From contig JACPVF010000016.1 in assembly GCA_016191845.1 (NCBI GenBank), forward strand, positions 372,001 to 436,000: a DNA stretch of 64,000 nucleotides, written 5' to 3'. The translations under genes were made by a program, and so were the position numbers. The notes under the pieces are model-generated. The model was not told where the DNA came from. It worked only from the letters and a program-made list of their open reading frames with translations, and ran no database searches. This DNA comes from Chloroflexota bacterium (GTDB lineage: Bacteria; Chloroflexota; Anaerolineae; Anaerolineales; Villigracilaceae). Below, piece after piece: positions 60,684 to 64,000 of this stretch (position 1 is its first letter; the number at the start of each line of letters is the position of its first letter).

Positions 60684-61898
60684 TTATCTCCGCTCGATGC
60701 GAGTCCACAGGTGACCGGGCTGCTTCTTCAGGAATTGGAAGAAACCCTGCAGGGCCGCCAGGTTGCTGTTGGTGAGGAAGGTGGGCAGGTAGAACAGCAG
60801 GCGCAGCTTGCTCTTGCCCTGCTTCTGCTGGATGAAATTCCCCACCAGCGCCATCAAGTAGAACAGGACCTGCAGGGCGAGTAGAACCCATCCCAGAGGG
60901 GCGGTCAGGAAGAACCCATTCGCGGGCCGTGGATACGGAAGGACCACCGCCAGGAAGTTCGTCAGCAGGGCCGCGATCATGAAGAACGGCACGAGCGGAC
61001 GCATGAACTTGTGGGAGAAGATCTGCCAGACCAGCATGGGTTGATTGAAGGGCAGCACCTGGCGTGACATGGCGATGGCCTGATAGCGCCCCGCGTTGAT
61101 GCGCCTGCGGCGAATGACCTCGTCCTTTGCGCTGGGCGAAACCCGCTCGCTGGACCTGGCCTTGGGCTCGTACACCAGTCGATACCCCTGACGTACGACC
61201 TGCATGGCCGTGAAGAAATCGTCATTGATGATGTTATCGGGAGGGCGGACGTAGGCCGCCTTGCGGATCGCGAGGATCTCACCCGCCACGCTGGTGCAGG
61301 ACCCCAGGCGGGATTCCTGTTTCTTGATGAAGGACTCGTACTTCCAATACAGGCCCTCCGATTCGCCCAAATCCCCGTCGCCCTTGAGGATGACCTTGGC
61401 CCCCGTCACCGCGCCCACGTTCGGGTCGTGGAAGGGCAGGGCCAGCTTCTGCAGCGTGTCGGGTTGATAGAAGTTGTTGGCGTCTGAGAAGACGATGATC
61501 TCGCCCCGCACCTGCTGCATGGCGCGATTGATGGCGGCCATCTTGCCACGCCGCTCGGGCTGGTGGAGCAACTCCACGCCCTGGCCCACGAATTTCTGCG
61601 CCAGGTCGGGCGTGCCGTCGTCGGAGCCGTCGGTGACCACCAGGATCTGCAGCTTCTCACGCGGATACTCGCTGGCGAGGCTGTTCCTGAGTTTCTCTTC
61701 GATGACGGACTTTTCGTTATAGGCCGCGATCAGCAGGGTGAGCGCAGGAAGGGCCGCATCGGCTTCCGCCCCTTCCTCCTTTCTCTTCTTTGCAGGCAGC
61801 AGGGCGATGAGGAGGGGGTATCCAAAATACGTGTACGCGATGAGCAGGAGGCTGACCCAAAAGAGGATGGAGAGGAGGCAGGCGGCAAGTAATTGCAT
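60684..61898 (-). CDS. GT2-family membrane glycosyltransferase (cellulose/hyaluronan-synthase-like)
   Basis: 404-aa processive-type GT2. One N-terminal transmembrane helix (about 7-28) is followed by the GT-A domain: LTLLIAAYNEKSVIEEKL, VTDGSDDGTPDLA, FSDANNFYQPDTL (metal Asp), then IINDDFFTAMQVV and the RRRRINAGRYQA motif (related to Q/RxxRW). At least two to three C-terminal helices (about 305-375) could form a polymer channel. Start ATG 61898 with TTGGAAATCACC upstream. Together with the BcsB-like and Wzz-like genes on the other strand it suggests a synthase-type polysaccharide system. Confidence 0.9.
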   Translation of the reverse strand: MQLLAACLLSILFWVSLLLIAYTYFGYPLLIALLPAKKRKEEGAEADAALPALTLLIAAYNEKSVIEEKLRNSLASEYPREKLQILVVTDGSDDGTPDLAQKFVGQGVELLHQPERRGKMAAINRAMQQVRGEIIVFSDANNFYQPDTLQKLALPFHDPNVGAVTGAKVILKGDGDLGESEGLYWKYESFIKKQESRLGSCTSVAGEILAIRKAAYVRPPDNIINDDFFTAMQVVRQGYRLVYEPKARSSERVSPSAKDEVIRRRRINAGRYQAIAMSRQVLPFNQPMLVWQIFSHKFMRPLVPFFMIAALLTNFLAVVLPYPRPANGFFLTAPLGWVLLALQVLFYLMALVGNFIQQKQGKSKLRLLFYLPTFLTNSNLAALQGFFQFLKKQPGHLWTRIERR

Positions 61899-62217
61899 GG
61901 TGATTTCCAATTCGGATTAATTTTCGATGAAAAAATGCACTTAAGCAATACCCATTTGGGGGATGTCCAAATGGCACACCGTCCCTTAACATGCTGAAGC
62001 AGTCAGGAGACCCGCCGTCTGGTTTATTTTATGCGTAAAGAATGATAAAATAATCAGACGGTATTTGCCCGATTATAGCATCCCAATTCTAATTTCCACT
62101 CGAGAGTTGGAGGCTCCATTTCGGGAGTTCCGCGGAGAGAGACGGGCCACCCGGTTGACCCGTGGATGAGTTGAGAGAGTTCTTCGAGTTCGATCAGATT
62201 CAGAGGAGAGACAATTT
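61899..62217. other. 319-nt divergent regulatory region
   Basis: Lies between the GT2 operon (minus) and the Wzz-BcsB operon (plus). It holds a long imperfect palindrome at 62015-62061, AT-rich promoter-like stretches around 62025-62080, and about 140 nt of probable 5' untranslated leader before the Wzz-like gene. No credible gene. Confidence 0.65.
62015..62061 (+). promoter_or_regulatory. long inverted repeat upstream of the Wzz/BcsB operon
   Basis: CCGTCTG-GTTTATTTTAT pairs with ATAAAATAAT-CAGACGG around a 12-nt centre: about 16 paired bases with one bulge/mismatch. It could be an operator for the divergent exopolysaccharide operons or an RNA hairpin. Confidence 0.55.
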
Positions 62218-63330
62218 ATGGAGATTCGTTTTTTCTTCAAGGTCATCCAGCGCGGGTGGTGGATGATCCTCATTTCGGCTTTACTGGCGGTCAACTTCTC
62301 GTTGATTTATTCTTATTACATTGCCAAGCCGGAATATGAAGCGGTGGCGCGCTTCATCGTCAGCCCCAACCTGCAGAACACCGACAGCCGCGACATGGTC
62401 AACAGCCTGGAGGCGTTGGACAAGCGATCCATCATCGCGACCTACGCCGAGGTGCTGAACAGCTACCAGATCACCAACGAAGCGCTGCAGATGCTCCGCA
62501 AGAACCCGGCCGAATTCGTCGAGTACACCACTTCGGCCACCCTCCTGCCAGACGCGAACATCATCCGCTACAGTGTGCAGGGTCCCGACCCTGAAGTGGC
62601 GGCCATGCTGGCGAACAATATCGGGCAATACGCCATCGACTACGTCCGCAAGTTATACATCGTCTATAACATCGACTTCCTCGACAAGGCCACCGCGCCC
62701 GAGGAACCCTACAAGCCGCGCCCGCTGCAGGACGCGCTTTTGGCTTTGCTGGTGGGCATCGTGATCGGCATGGGCCTGGCGATCTTCCGCGACCAACTCT
62801 CCGGGACGCTGGCGCGCGTGGGCCAGCGCAATATCGTGGATTACGAGTCGAATGCGCTCACGCGGGTGCAGTTCGAACGCCGCGTGCGCGAGGAGATCTC
62901 AAAGCAGCCAGACGTGGTCATCACGCTGGGTATCATCTACCTGAACGGCATTCAGGAGATCTACGACTCCCTGCCCCAGATGTACGTGAACCAGATCCTG
63001 CGCAAGGTGACGGAGACGCTCAAGTATCAACTGCGCGGCAACGACCTGGTGGGACGCTGGTCGAAACTGCAATTCTCCGTGCTCTTGCTGTCCACTGACG
63101 GTACGGCCGCCCTGAGCCGCCTGGAGCGCATCCGCGAGATCCTCGATCAGCCGATGACCCTCGAAGGCGCCGAGGAACTCAGCATCCACCTCGACCCGCG
63201 CATCGGCTTCGCCGACCGCCAGGGCGGGGAGGCGGTCTCGGTGACCTCGAACCAGGCCGAGAACGCACTGGACGTGTCCATGGCCTCGGATGTCAAGGTC
63301 AACATGTACAAGGTCCGCCCGTTCGGATAA
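62218..63330 (+). CDS. Wzz-type chain-length protein fused to a degenerate GGDEF-like domain
   Basis: 370 aa. Residues 1-192 have the Wzz/polysaccharide co-polymerase layout: TM1 at about 14-34, an extracytoplasmic domain (YYIAKPEYEAVARFIVS...), a Pro-rich stretch (PEEPYKPRP) and TM2 at about 172-191. Residues about 207-310 follow the GGDEF fold: ALTRVQFERRVREE, then RGNDLVGRWSKLQFSVLLLS. The active-site GGDEF is replaced by SKLQF (282-286), so it is presumably a binding or regulatory domain. AGAGGAGAG precedes the ATG. It is followed 37 nt later by the BcsB-like gene. Confidence 0.85.
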   Translation: MEIRFFFKVIQRGWWMILISALLAVNFSLIYSYYIAKPEYEAVARFIVSPNLQNTDSRDMVNSLEALDKRSIIATYAEVLNSYQITNEALQMLRKNPAEFVEYTTSATLLPDANIIRYSVQGPDPEVAAMLANNIGQYAIDYVRKLYIVYNIDFLDKATAPEEPYKPRPLQDALLALLVGIVIGMGLAIFRDQLSGTLARVGQRNIVDYESNALTRVQFERRVREEISKQPDVVITLGIIYLNGIQEIYDSLPQMYVNQILRKVTETLKYQLRGNDLVGRWSKLQFSVLLLSTDGTAALSRLERIREILDQPMTLEGAEELSIHLDPRIGFADRQGGEAVSVTSNQAENALDVSMASDVKVNMYKVRPFG

Positions 63331-63367
63331 ACCTCAAGATGCGTTTAGTGGATAATGGAGTTTGTTC

Positions 63368-64000
63368 ATGAGAAGTAAAATCCTTGTTCTTACCCTCCTG
63401 GTGGCGATGCTGCTGGTCTCCCCGTTGCAGGCCATGGCCCAGAGCCAGACCCCGCCAGGGGTCCAGGTGACCGCCGACCGGGTGACGTTCTCCTTCGCGG
63501 ACCTGCGTTCCACCGACATCAGCCTGTTGAGTCCGCTTTCCATCAGCCGCCTGTTGTTCAGCTTCCCCTCCAACTGGCAGTTGACGGGGGGCACGTTCGA
63601 ACTTCAGTACGACGTCCTGTTGACGGGCTCGGACATTGCGCGCATCCAGAACGGCGGCGGCGTGTTCGGGGGCAACCTGTTCGTCAAGGTGAACGATACC
63701 ATCGTGGCCACCCTCCCGATCAATGCCAGCGGCAGCTACGTGCAGAAGATCACGCTGCCCGCCCAGGCCATGATCCCCATCCGCGAGGACGGCCGCCACA
63801 TGGTGACCTTCACCTTCGACTCGCAGGTGAGCTGCGTGTATGACATCAGCGCCATCGTGACCTTGAAGAGCGCCTCGTTCTTCGACATGGGCTACACCTC
63901 CACCAGCCCCGCGCTGAACCTGGCCCGCCTGCCCGCCCCCTTCTTCCTCGAGAACTCGCTGGTGCCCGATGGCGCGCGCGTGGTCGTTCCCGACCAGCCG
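63368..64000 (+). CDS. BcsB-like cellulose synthase regulatory subunit, 3' end cut by window
   Basis: First 211 codons of an exported protein, open to the window edge. Residues 1-24 form a signal peptide (cleavage after AMAQ). The following beta-rich region matches the N-terminal part of BcsB, the extracytoplasmic partner of cellulose-type synthases: SRLLFSFPSNWQLTGGTFEL, GGNLFVKVNDTIVATLPIN and NLARLPAPFFLENSL. Start ATG 63368 with TGGAG 7 nt upstream. Paired with the Wzz-GGDEF-like gene upstream. A GT2 synthase lies on the opposite strand at 60684; further synthase genes may lie beyond 64000. Confidence 0.88.
   Translation, partial: MRSKILVLTLLVAMLLVSPLQAMAQSQTPPGVQVTADRVTFSFADLRSTDISLLSPLSISRLLFSFPSNWQLTGGTFELQYDVLLTGSDIARIQNGGGVFGGNLFVKVNDTIVATLPINASGSYVQKITLPAQAMIPIREDGRHMVTFTFDSQVSCVYDISAIVTLKSASFFDMGYTSTSPALNLARLPAPFFLENSLVPDGARVVVPDQP

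Overview
The window is about 57-60% GC and gene-dense. It looks like a chromosome of an uncultured-type Chloroflexota (class Anaerolineae). This is inferred from the mix of SLH/CSLREA surface proteins, a SufCBD-S-U system with a Rieske protein, a group 3b hydrogenase, a transaldolase-glucose-6-phosphate isomerase fusion, and many lipoproteins with Thr/Pro-rich linkers. No rRNA, phage, transposase or CRISPR array is visible, so the taxonomy rests on gene content alone.

Layout. 1-5600 (minus strand): three tandem SLH-anchored surface proteins; the first runs off the window edge and the third carries a frameshift best explained by an 11-nt deletion. 5718-13182 (plus): iron-sulfur assembly operon sufC-sufB-sufD-unknown-sufS-sufU with a consensus promoter, ending in a Rieske protein. 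Between sufU and the Rieske gene lies a 591-bp tandem duplication carrying two diverged AT-rich membrane-protein genes and a truncated Rieske 5' end. 13229-15292 (minus): DinB-like protein, PIG-L deacetylase, methyltransferase. 15410-20476 (minus): NADP-type group 3b [NiFe] hydrogenase hydBGDA led by a cyclic-nucleotide-binding protein and followed by its maturation protease. 20635-25881 (plus): hisS, tRNA-His, PPK2, glycogen synthase, 4-alpha-glucanotransferase.

25932-28933 (minus): small housekeeping genes including a Rid protein and a gluconokinase-YbaK fusion. 29076-33671: superoxide dismutase, a TlpA-Lgt-lipoprotein trio, a DUF429 protein and a cNMP/DUF1003 membrane protein. 33766-39419 (plus): pentose-phosphate genes tkt, rpiB and tal-pgi interrupted by a four-helix-bundle (IVP) gene. 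39459-44129: small proteins, a NYN-domain protein, an OmpR/histidine kinase pair, a lipoprotein and a glutaredoxin. 44420-48289: a 1289-aa multi-GAF/PAS protein with a degenerate HD-GYP domain. 48394-64000: a large exopolysaccharide locus with a priming transferase, GNAT/FemAB-like enzyme, O-antigen ligase, flippase, three GT4 enzymes, one GT2, a deacetylase, a Wzz protein and a BcsB-like protein at the right edge.

Recurring themes: (i) degenerate GGDEF-like and HD-GYP-like domains around the exopolysaccharide genes; (ii) palindromic repeats filling the spacers of the suf operon and nearby genes; (iii) at least five genes whose -10 hexamer ends exactly six bases before the start codon, suggesting leaderless transcripts; (iv) frequent 1-4 nt stop/start overlaps indicating translational coupling.
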